DNA of 64,000 nucleotides from Rhinopithecus roxellana (Eukaryota > Chordata > Mammalia > Primates > Cercopithecidae). Position numbers and translations under genes: made by a program. Shown here one piece after another: positions 1-9,772 of this stretch (position 1 is its first letter; the number at the start of each line of letters is the position of its first letter). Under the pieces are notes generated by a model that was given only the letters and a program-made list of their open reading frames with translations, was not told where the DNA came from and ran no database searches. The stretch is taken from assembly GCF_007565055.1 (NCBI RefSeq), contig NC_044559.1:36381546-36445545 (forward strand), given 5' to 3'.

Positions 1-316
1 TTTTCTTTCTTTCTTTTTTTGTTTTTTTGAGAGGGAGTCTTGCTTGTCACCCAGGCTAGAGTGCAGTGGTGTGATCTCGGCTCACTGCAACCTCCGCCTC
101 CTGGGTTCACGCCATTCTCCTGCCTCAGCCTCCCAATTAGCCGGGACTACAGGTGCCCACCACCATGCCTGGTTAATTTTTTGTATTTTTAGTAGAAACG
201 GGGTTTCACCATGTTAGCCAGGATGGGCTCAATCACCATGTTAGCCAGTATTGTGATCCGCCTGCCTTGGCCTCCCAGAGTGCTGGGATTATAGGCGTGA
301 GCCACTGTGCCAAGTC
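1..316 (-). mobile_element. Alu SINE, antisense
   Basis: The stretch opens with a T-rich tract (the reverse of an A tail) and continues with the Alu reverse-complement signature, ending at the GTGAGCCAC block near 305. A short local duplication of CACCATGTTAGCCAG occurs at about 207-222 and 235-249, inside the left monomer. The element is cut by the window edge or starts there. It sits in the intron upstream of the first exon. Confidence 0.95.
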
Positions 317-1395
317 TTCATTTTTCATTTCGTTTATTATTCTTTTTAGCTCCTGGATTACTGTTTGATTTTTAAAATTATTTCAATTTGTGGAATTTCT
401 TTAACAAATTCTTCATTTGTTCCACTGTGTTGTATTGACATTGCTGATTTTTCTTAAAGCAGCTATATTTTAATTCTTTGATTACCCATGATTTATGTAT
501 ATATGTTTAGGATTAGTAATTGGCACCTTGTTTTGGGCATTTCATGAGGCCATCTTTTCCAAGCTAATCTTTCTTCTTCTTTACATGTGTCTCTGTATGT
601 GTTTTGATGAATTAGGTATTTTTTTCCAGTCACTGCAGTCTGAATTTGTTTGTGACGGTTCTATTTCGGTGGGCTTGTTGATATATTCTGAGCAGACTGA
701 CTCTTGTATTTCATTTTAGTACTGGAAGGTGCCCTGAGCCCAGCTTTGACATGATTGTCTAATGCAGGGTCCAAACTCATTGTGATCATGGGAGATCCAC
801 ATTGGGTGCCCAGGCCATGTAAGAGATCAGGGTCAGACCCTCACATATGAAGGATTGTAGACCATCCATCTGACATTGTGGCACTCACAAACATCCTCTG
901 TGGTGTGGCATCCTCTCTGCCAGGGATGGTAAGCCACTACCAAGTTCTCTGTGCTGCCTGTTACTAGCCCTACTCTCTTTTTTTTCCATAGGTGGCCTCA
1001 GGTGGTTCAACCCCATTGTACTTTTGGTGCTCTTTATGGGATGATGCAGAAGCAAATCTCCCATAGAAGGGTTCAGGATGGTAGAGAAGCATAATGCCTA
1101 CCTCCAGCTTCTTCTTTTGAGTGTAGAATCCCTGAGTCCTGGAGGCCTTTCTGCGTATAGTACTCTAAGGGATTGGGGATGGGGTGTTGTGGTCACAGAA
1201 AACTGATTCTCTTACCATCAACCATACTTTTACTAGTCTGTAGTCCAGAGAGGCTTCACAACCTTACTTATGCATTCCGGGTTTTTTTTTTTAGCCCTTG
1301 TGAAAGCAATTGTATGTGTGGGTGGTTGTTCAAATTGATGTTTCTTCATGGGTATGATTGTTGGAGAAACCTATTTTGCTGTTTGCTCTGCTTCC
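317..1395 (-). mobile_element. 5' part of an old L1, antisense
   Basis: This region resembles other L1 ORF1/5'UTR stretches in the window, for example the GCCCTGAGCCCAG block near 732, which has counterparts near 11930 and 23470. It ends with a block near 1320-1395 (GTTCAAATTGATGTTTCTTC, then TGCTCTGCTTCC) that matches the L1 5' terminus seen again near 13710-13795 and 59090-59157. It is noncoding and degenerate. The Alu at 1-316 lies at its 3' side. Confidence 0.6.
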
Positions 1396-1824
1396 TTGAG
1401 TTTAACATTGTGATCTTTGTAAATATAATGCTATGTATTAATTGTTTCTCTTGATTTGTCGTGAATATTACTCCTTGTTATTAAATTTTCTCATAGTTGT
1501 TTCATAATGTAATATGAAGTTTAAAAACATATTATAATTTTTCTCAGTTTCATAAAGAGGATGATGAGCATTTTTTTCATAACTGCATATTCTTTCTATA
1601 AGGCATTGCAATAGAGTTGCACCTCTAAGAATTTGTGTAAAGTATTTGGTTTTACTCTTTCGTATGTCTGTTTCTTCACATGCTAATTCATTTTGATGAT
1701 CTTATGCTAGCCTCTTGGGAATTCCTCTCACTTTCAGATTTTCTGAATATAAGAGGCCGTTTTACATGCTAGTTAATATCTGTTTTTTTTTTTTAATTCA
1801 GAGTTCCATGTATGTATTTGTTTC
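1396..1824. other. Intron, no recognised feature
   Basis: AT-rich intronic sequence without a recognisable repeat, RNA gene or coding signal. Confidence 0.5.
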
Positions 1825-1955
1825 TGTCATTGATTAGCTGTGTCACTTTGTGTAGTTGCTTAACCCAGATTTCCCCATCTTAGAATCAGTCCTAAACACA
1901 GCAACTTCCACATAGCATTGTTTTGAAGATTAAATAATAAAATTCATGTGTACCA
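1825..1955 (+). mobile_element. MIR SINE relic
   Basis: The string GCTGTGTCACTTTGTGTAG, followed by GTTGCTTAACCCAGATTTCC and a later GATTAAATAATAA, follows the MIR core order (TGTGACCTTGGGC, TTAACCTC, GATTAAATGA). The element is old, diverged and partial. Confidence 0.6.
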
Positions 1956-2435
1956 TTTGGTCCTCTTTCTGGCCAAGGCATGGTGTTTACAATGTTTAAA
2001 AATTGATGCTTATGTGCACTTACCAATCAGAACAGATACCAACTACAAACAATTGGCATCAGCAGAATATTGGCTTTCCTCATGGAGAGAGAGCTCTATT
2101 ACATGCTAGTTGCTATCATAGTTGTAATAAGTAAAAATAATCATGAGGTTGACAAGATGATTTTTGGCCAAGCAGTTACCAGACTAAGTTAATATTATGT
2201 CCAAAATAGACACAAAAAGCAGGAGCTTTCATATATGAACTTTATTCTGAAATTTTTGTAGTCTGCTGTAATATTAAAATCGAAACATAGAAGTCTCAGT
2301 TATACAGATATAGAAACAATCTCATACTTTATATTTCATTCTGTGTAGTTCAAACTTAAATAACTTTCAGTTAAGCCTTGAAGTTTTTCTTACCTAAAGA
2401 AGATACACATTTATGCAAATTAATTCAAAAGTACT

Positions 2436-2737
2436 TTTTTTTTTTTTTTTTTTTAAGAAGGAGTCTTGCTCTGTTGCCCAGGCTGGAGTGTAGTGGCACA
2501 ATCTCGGCTCACTGGAACCTCCATCTCCCAGGTTCAAGCGATTCTCCTGCCTCAGCCTCCCGAGTAGCTAAGATTACAGGCATGCACCACCATGCCTGGC
2601 CAATTTTTTTGTATTTTTAGTAGAGATGGAATTTCACCAAGTTGGCCATGCTGGTCTCGAACTCCTGACCTCAAGTGATCTGTCCTCCTTGGCCTCCCAA
2701 AGTGCTGGGATTACAGGTGTGAGCCACTGTGCCTGGC
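2436..2737 (-). mobile_element. Alu SINE, antisense, with target-site duplication
   Basis: A complete antisense Alu with its T-run at 2436-2454. It is flanked by a perfect 11-bp target-site duplication, TCAAAAGTACT, at 2425-2435 and 2738-2748, so the insertion boundaries are certain. It lies about 500 bp upstream of the 3233-3370 exon. Antisense Alus can supply cryptic splice acceptors through their poly-T tract, but no in-frame exon was seen here. Confidence 0.97.
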
Positions 2738-2748
2738 TCAAAAGTACT

Positions 2749-3232
2749 GTTTTTTTATAATTTTACTATTAGTTTACTTTATTCTAGTAAGAATCTGTTG
2801 CCACACAATTTTCTATATTGATTGATTCTTTATTATTACATGTTAATATAAAAGATGAATTTTAGCATTCTTTATCAAAGTTATAGTATTTAGCCTTGTG
2901 TTTATATAATTTATCAGACATGCCATTCTTATGAATTTTTAAGATTTATGCTAAAGATTATTCCCTCTTTAGCTATAACTTTTATGTTCCAGTTCATCTT
3001 TAACCACAGCATTGTAAAGAGGTTAAGGTAAAATTTCAACACATGATTTATGGTACACATTATCTTGCATAAAACTCTGAGCTATATGTGTTATTAATTT
3101 TTAAGCAAAACTTGGAAGATGCCTTTTGGACATTTTTACAATCCAGCTTTTTAAGATACATTCTTTGTTTTGATAACTATTATACTTGATATTATGTTAG
3201 ATATTTGTAATACTTTTTACTGTTTCCTTTAG
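2749..3232 (+). other. ATRNL1: Intron upstream of first exon, with splice acceptor
   Basis: Unique intronic sequence. The last bases form a splice acceptor: a pyrimidine-rich tract (TTTTTACTGTTTCCTTT) followed by AG at 3231-3232, directly before the coding sequence that starts at 3233. Confidence 0.85.
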
Positions 3233-3370
3233 CTTGCCAGTGTAATGGACATAGCACTTGCATCAATAATAATGTGTGCGAACAGTGTAAAAATCTCACC
3301 ACAGGAAAGCAGTGTCAAGATTGTATGCCAGGTTATTATGGAGATCCAACCAATGGAGGACAGTGCACAG
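3233..3370 (+). CDS. ATRNL1: ATRNL1 exon: laminin-type EGF-like module
   Basis: A 138-bp internal exon: two bases of a split codon, 45 full codons (3235-3369) and one base of the next split codon. The translation has eight cysteines at residues 1, 3, 9, 15, 18, 27, 30 and 44 of the exon, opening C-Q-C-N-G-H and closing G-Y-Y-G-D-P-T-N-G-G, which is a complete laminin-type EGF-like (LE) module. An N-glycosylation sequon (N-L-T) is at residues 20-22. It is bounded by a strong acceptor (AG at 3231-3232) and the donor GTAAGT at 3371. The sequence resembles attractin (ATRN) but differs at many positions and fits the paralogue attractin-like 1, a single-pass membrane protein with CUB, EGF, kelch, PSI, C-type lectin and LE modules that is reported to interact with the melanocortin-4 receptor. 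Family and module are seen directly; the paralogue assignment rests on remembered sequence. Confidence 0.93.
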
Positions 3371-3764
3371 GTAAGTTTCTTTTTAGCAAATTTTAGTGTA
3401 TTTTTACTAAGGAAAAGATAATTAAGAAAGCAGCGCCTGTTGTGGAGAATATATATTACTACAGAAAAGTTTTTATTCAGTTTTGATATGTTTTCTAAAG
3501 TAATATGTATTAGAAACTGTGAACTGTAAAAATTCTGTAATATGCTTGCTTCAAAAATATTCCTTTTTCTTATTTCAAAATGAAGGCATGTTTCTTACTG
3601 TAATTTATCAAATACAGATAAAAGAAAAAAACTACTATCTCACTATTCAAAAATAATCATTGCTGATAGTTTTTTAAATAAGTAGTAGTTTATTGTTTTG
3701 ACTTTAGAAATAATAATTAAAAGTTAAATGTGTTTAACTTACATGAGGTAAGATTTTTATTGCA

Positions 3765-3985
3765 CAGGGTGATAGTATGGAATAGTTTTTAGGAGAGTAT
3801 GGGTTTGGAACCAATTCTGGGCTGAAATCCCAACTCTGTCACTGTTCAAATGTATGACCTTGTTTCATTAACCTCTCACTGTCTTATTTTTCCCATATGT
3901 AAAATGCAGATGATGATAATTCGCTGAGTTGTTGTAAAGATCAAATGAGATTATATGTAATATAGGCCTTAGGAATTGAAGCACA
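3765..3985 (+). mobile_element. MIR SINE relic
   Basis: The run GGGCTGAAATCCCAACTCTG, then CCTTGTTTCATTAACCTC, CCCATATGTAAAATGCAGAT and GTTGTAAAGATCAAATGAGA, follows the MIR consensus in order and orientation over about 200 bp. It is one of the best preserved MIRs in the window. Confidence 0.85.
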
Positions 3986-4312
3986 TAAAAAAGAGCATTA
4001 TAAATGCTAGCCATAATCATCACATTCTTGTTTACTAAACCCTGCTTTCCTCCATCTTCCTCTCTATTCTGCTACTTCTTTCTCCTGCTTTGTAAATAAT
4101 ATTTGACTTTTAAATATAATTTCCTTTTAAAGTAGAATTTAGTAGAAATCCTTCATTATCTCTAGATTGGAACTTGTGTTTCAAATTTTTAATCTACCGT
4201 CTCTAAATGGAGTTTGCCTACATAGCACCCACAGAAATACGTCATTGACTGTGAAAATGTAAGGTATTTGAGGGAGTGGAGCCTGACTTTGGTTAGATAA
4301 TTTTTTTTTTTT

Positions 4313-4480
4313 TAAACACTAGCTGCATATTAGAACCAGCTGAAAGGCTTTTAAAAATATGGATGTCTGGGCCACTTTCTAAAACAATTAAATCATTATC
4401 TGGGTTGTGGTTCTAGGGTGATTCTTGGGTAATTGTTCTTTTTAAATGTTTCCCGTGTGACTCTAATATGCACTCAGAGT
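4313..4480. mobile_element. MER5A-like hAT transposon relic
   Basis: CTGCATATTAGAACCAGCTG, then GGCTTTTAAAAATATGGATG and TCTGGGCC, with a mirrored end (GTGACTCTAATATGCACTCA), matches the terminal-inverted-repeat plan of MER5A-type nonautonomous hAT elements. It is diverged and the ends are not exact. Confidence 0.6.
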
Positions 4481-4769
4481 ATGAGATGTTTTCATTCACA
4501 TTACAATTTGTATGTCTCTGTAAACTGTCATGTATTTAATATAAAATTGTGTATGTTTTATTTTACTTTTATGACAATTATTTTAGATATATTTTTCAAC
4601 GTATTTTCATGCCCATATGTAATTAGTTCATTCTGTAATTTACTTAATATATTTGTTGACATTTATATAATGCTTCTAACCATAACTCCAATTCTAGGGA
4701 ATGACTTTTTAACAAAGTGAAACCCACAACAGACACTTAACTATGTACAGTGTTGTGCAACTATCTGAA

Positions 4770-5073
4770 TTTTTATTTTTTATTTTTTTAGACAGAGTCT
4801 CGCTGTGTTGCCCAGGCTGGAGTGCAGTGATGTGATCTTGGCTCACTGCAACCTCTGTGTCCTGAGTTCAAGCGATTCTCCTGCCTCAGCCTCCCGAGTA
4901 GCTGGGACTACAGGCCCCTGCCACCACACCTGGCTAATTTGTTTTTGTATTTTTGGTAGAGATGGAGTTTTACTGTATTGGCCAGGCTTGTCTTGAACTC
5001 CTAACCTCGTGATCCGTTTGCCTCAGCCTCTCAAAGTGCTGGGGTTACAGGTGTGAGTTACCATGCCCGGCCA
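4770..5073 (-). mobile_element. Alu SINE, antisense
   Basis: Reverse-complement Alu from the T-rich tract near 4770 through the terminal block ending CCATGCCCGGCC at 5073. It abuts the 3' end of the L1 that begins at about 5074, the usual A-rich site for Alu insertion. Confidence 0.93.
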
Positions 5074-5703
5074 TTTTTTTAAGTTTTTAATTAAAAAAAA
5101 TTCAAATTTTAATTTTGTAGGTACATAGTAGGTGTACATATTTATGGGGTACATGACATGTCTTGATACAGGCATGCAATGTGAAATAATCACTTCATGG
5201 AGAATGGGGTAACCATCTGCTCAAGCATTTATCCTTTGTGTTATAAACAATCTAATTACACTCTTTAAGTTATTTCAAGTTATTTTAAAATGTACAGTTA
5301 AGTTACTATTGACTATAGTCACCATATTGTTCTATCGAATAGTAGGTCTTCTTCATTCTTCCTATTTTTTGTACCCCTTAACTACACCCCCTGCCCTCCA
5401 GCCCTCTGTTGTTTTTGTACCCATTAAGCATCCCTACCTTCTCCCCAGCACCCCATTACCCTTCCCAGCCTCTGGTAACCATCATTTTACTCTCTGTGTT
5501 CATGAATTCAGTTTTGAATTTTAGATTCCACAAATAAGTGAGAACATGTGATGTTTGTCTTTCTGCGCCTGTCTTATTTCTCTTAATATAGTGATCTCTA
5601 GTTCTATCCATGTTGTCGCAAATGACAGGATCTCATTCTTTTTTATGGGTGAATGCCATAAAAAATATATACCACATTTTCTTTATCAATTCATCTGTTA
5701 ATA

Positions 5704-6045
5704 CAGCAGTCCCCAACACTTTTGGCATCAGGGAGTGGTTTTGGGGAAGACGGTTTTTCCACGGATGAGATGGTGGTGGGGTATAGTTTGTGGATGAGAC
5801 TATTCTACCTCAGTCATCAGGCATTCGTTAGATTCTCATAAGGAGTGTGCAGCCTAGATTCCTCACATGTGCAGTTCCCAACAGGGTTTGAGCTCCTGTG
5901 AGAATCTAATGCCCCCTCTGATCTGACAGGAGGCAGAGCTCTGGCCTTAATGCTTGTTCACCCGCTGATCACCTCCTGCTGTGCAGCCGGTTCCTAACAG
6001 GAAATAGACTGGTACCAGTCCATACCCAGGGCTTGGGGACCCCTG
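5704..6045. mobile_element. Nonautonomous hAT-type DNA transposon nested in L1
   Basis: The element begins CAGCAGTCCCCAAC and ends TTGGGGACCCCTG, which are inverted-repeat termini with CAG..CTG ends. It is flanked by an 8-bp duplication, TGTTAATA (5696-5703) and TGTTAATG (6046-6053), the hallmark length for hAT insertion. Removing it and one copy of the duplication restores a continuous L1 sequence, which confirms both boundaries. It has no transposase. I cannot name the family with certainty. Confidence 0.85.
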
Positions 6046-8066
6046 TGTTAATGGACACTTAGGTTGCTTCCAAATCTTATCTATTGTAAACAGTGTTGCC
6101 ACATAGGAGTGCAGGTATCTCTTTGATATACCAATGTCCTATTTTTAAGGTTTATACCCAGCCAAGGAATTGCTGGATCATGATTGCTCAATTTTTAGTT
6201 TTTTGAGGAACCTCAAAACTTTTCTCCATAGTACTTGTACTAATTTACATTCTCACCAAAGTGTACAAGGGTTCTGTTTTCTCCACATCCTCACAAACAT
6301 TTGTTACTGCCTGTCTTTGGATGTAAGCCATTTTAACTGGGGTGATATCTCATTACAGTTCTGATTTGCATTTATCTAATGATCCATGATTTTGAGCACC
6401 TTTGCGTATGCCTGTTTGTCATTCGTAGTGTCTTCTTTTGAGAAATATCTATTCAAATATTTTGCCCACTTTTTGATTGGATTATTAGATGTTTTTCTGT
6501 GGCATTGTTTCAGCTCCTTATATATTTGGGTTACTAATCCTTTGTCAGATGGGTAGTTTGCAAATATTGTCTCCCATTCTGTGGGTTTTCTCTTCACTTT
6601 GTTGGTTGTATCCTTTGCTGTGCAGAAGCTGTTTAACTTGTTGTAATCCAATTTGTCCGTTTTTGCTTTAGTTGCCCGTGCTTACAGGGTATTGTCCAAG
6701 AAATTTTGGCCCAGACCAATGTCCTGGAGATTTTTCCCCAATGTTTTGTTCTGGCAGTTTCATAGTTTTAGGTCTTAGATTTAAGTCTTTATACCAATGC
6801 TTTTTATATATGGCAAGATACAGGGTCTAGTTTCATTGTTCTGCATATGGATCTCCAGTTTTCCCAGCACCTTTTATTGAAGAATCTGTCTTTTCCCCAG
6901 TATATGTTTTAGGCACCTTTGTCGAAAATGAATTCACTGTAGCTGTGTCAATTTGTTTCTGAGTTCTCTGTTCTGTTACATTGGACTGTGTGTCTGTTTT
7001 TATGCCAGTATTATGCTGCTTTGGTTACTATAGCTCCTTAGTATAACTTGAAGTCAGGTAATGTCATTCCTTCAGTTCTCTTTGCTTTGGATAGCTTTGG
7101 CTATTCTGGGTCTTTTGTGGTTCCATATATATTTTAATATATATTTTTTCTATTTCTGTGACAAATGCTATTGTTATTTTGAGAGGTATTGCATTGTATC
7201 TGTAGTCGGCCTTGGGTAATACGGACATTTTAACAATATTGATTCTTCCAATCCATGAATTGATTCTTCCAATGCATTTTTGGTGTCCTCTTCAATTTCT
7301 TTAATTAGTATTTTATAGTTTTCATTATAGAGATCTTTCACTTCTTTGATTAATTCCCAGGTATTTAATTTTATGTGAAGCTATTATAAATGGGATTATT
7401 TTCTTAATTTCTTTTTTATATTGTTCACTATTGGCATATAGAAATGCTACTGATTTTTGTATGTTGATTTGGTATCCTGCAATTTTACTGATAATCCGTT
7501 CTAATAGGTTTTTATGGAGTCTTTAGGTTTTTCCAAATATAAGATCATATTATCTGGAAAAAAGGATAATTTGGCTTCTTCCTTTCCAATTTAGATGCCC
7601 TTTATATCTTTCTCTTTTCTTATTGCTCTAGCTAGGAAGTTCAGTACTATGTTCAATAACAGTGGTGAAAGTGGGCATCCTTACTTTGTTCCAGATTTTA
7701 GAAGAAAGCCTCTCAATTGTTACCCCTTCAGTATGATACTAGCTGTGGGTCTGTCATATATGGCTTTTATTAGGTTGAGTTGTGTTCCTTCAGTCCTCAG
7801 TTTTTTGAGGGTTTTTTATCATGAAGGGATGGTGAATTTTTATCAAATGCTTTTTCACTGTCAATTGAAATGATTAGATCTTTTTTATCCTTCATTCTGT
7901 TGATATGACACATCACATGGATGATTTGCATATGTTCAACCATTCTTGCATTCCAGAGGGATAAATCCCACTTAGTTATGAATGATCTTTCTGATGTATT
8001 GTTGAATTTTGTTTTCTAGTATTTTACACCAACATTCACTAGAGATATTGGCCTATAGTTTTCTTT

Positions 8067-8357
8067 GTTTATTTGTTGTTGAGAGTCTCACTCTGTTGCC
8101 CAGGCTGAAGTGCAGTGGCGCGATCTCGGCTCACTGCAGCCTCCACCTTCTGGGTTCAAGTGATTCTCCTGCCTCAGCCTCCCGAGTAGCTGCGACTATA
8201 GGCACGTGCCACCATGCCTGGTTAATTTTTTTTGATTTTTGGTAGAGATGGGGTTTCACCGTGTTAGCTAGGATGGTCTAGATCTCCTGACTCGGGATCC
8301 GCCTGCCTTGGCCTCCCAAAGTGCTGGCATTACAGGCGTGAGCCACCACGCCCGACC
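8067..8357 (-). mobile_element. Alu SINE, antisense, nested in L1
   Basis: Antisense Alu flanked by a 10-bp target-site duplication AGTTTTCTTT at 8057-8066 and 8358-8367. The duplicated copy on the right runs straight into the TTCC microsatellite. Confidence 0.93.
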
Positions 8358-8367
8358 AGTTTTCTTT

Positions 8368-8502
8368 CTTTTCTCCTTCCTTCCTTCCTTCCTTCCTTCC
8401 TTCCTTCCTTCCTTCCTTCCTTCCTTCCTTCCTTCCTTCCTTCCTTCCTTCCTTCCTCCCTCCCTCCCTCCCTCCCTCCCTCCCTCCCTCCCTCCCTTTC
8501 TT
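8368..8502. repeat. (TTCC)n / (TCCC)n microsatellite
   Basis: A long CCTT-type tract (about 8374-8456) passes into a CCCT-type tract (about 8457-8498). It begins just past the Alu target-site duplication in a TTTC-rich stretch of the host L1, and L1 resumes at about 8503. It is very likely length-polymorphic. Confidence 0.95.
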
Positions 8503-9705
8503 TTGTGTGTGTCTTTGTTTGCTTTTAATATCAGGGTAATATTGGCCTTGTAGAATGAGTTTGGAAGTATTTCCTCCTCCTCTGTTTTCCAGAATATTTT
8601 GAGTAGGATTGGTATTAGTTCTGCTTTAAATGTTTGGTAGAATTCAGTTGTGAAGCCATCGGATCCCAGGCTTTTCTTTATTGGGAGACTTTTTATTATA
8701 CCTTCAATAACCTTACTTGTTATTGGTCTGTTCAGGTTTTAGATTTCTTCCTAGTTCAATCTTGATAGGTTGTATCTGTGTAGGAATTTTTTATTTCTTC
8801 TAGATGTTCCAATTTTTGGCATGTAGTTGTTCATAGTAGCCACTAGTGATCCTTTGAATTTTTGCAGTGTCATTTGAAATGTCTCCTTTTCATTTCTGAT
8901 TGTATTTTGTGTCTCTGTTTTTTCTTAGTTTGTCTGGCTAAAGATTTTTCTATTTATTTAACCTTTCAAAAATCAACCTTTTGTTTCATCAGTCTTTTTT
9001 TTATTGTTTTCTTCATTTCAATTTTATTATTTCTGCTTTGATCTTTCTTATTTTCTTCTACTAAGTTTGGGTTTGGTTTGCTCTTCCTTTTCTAGTTCTT
9101 TAAGTAATGCATCATTAGATTATTTGAAGCTTTTCCTCTTTTTTTTGATGTAGGCACTTATACCTAGATACTTCCCTCTTAGTACTTCTTTTGCTGTATC
9201 ACATAGGTTTTAGTATGTTTTGTTTCTGTTATCATGTTTGAAGAAAATTTTCAGTTTCCTTCTTAATTTCTTCATTGAATCTCTGGTCATTCAGGAGCAC
9301 ATTGTTTAATTTCCATGTATTTGTAAATTCCTCTTGTTATTAATTTCTAGTTTTATTCCATTGTGGTCAGAGATGATGCTTTATATTATTTAAGTTTTTA
9401 AAAGATGTTTTACAACTTGTTTTGTGACCTAACATATGGTCTATACTTGAGAATGATCCATGTGGTGAGGAAAATAATGTGTATTCTGCAGCTGTTGGAT
9501 GAAATTTTCTGTAAATATCTGTTAGATCTATTTGGTCTGTAGTGCAGATTAAATCCCGTATTTCTTTGTTGGTTTTCTTCAAAGAAAGATCTGTCCATAG
9601 CTGAAAGTGCAGTGTTGAAATCTCCAGCTATTACTTTATTGAGGCCTCTCTCTCTCTTTATCTCTAATAATAGTTGCTTTATATATCTGGGTCCTTCATT
9701 GTTGG

Positions 9706-9772
9706 GTGTGTGTGTGTGTGTATATATATATGTGTGTGTATATATATGTGTGTGTGTATATATATATATTTA
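9706..9772. repeat. (TG)n/(TA)n dinucleotide tract inside L1
   Basis: Alternating TG and TA blocks occur where other L1 copies have a short GCATATATATTT stretch (compare near 41728). It looks like expansion of a native L1 microsatellite seed. Alternating purine-pyrimidine sequence of this kind can adopt Z-DNA. Confidence 0.9.

Noticed and set aside
2378..2620. Short ORFs in Alu elements (also near 4805, 8009, 16023, 46645)
   Set aside because: These are the standard frames of antisense Alus with recurring residues such as S-S-D-S-P-A-S-A-S; they are not genes.
8368..8502. CRISPR-like or regulatory repeat array
   Set aside because: Simple 4-bp microsatellite with no spacers; this is a vertebrate nuclear intron.
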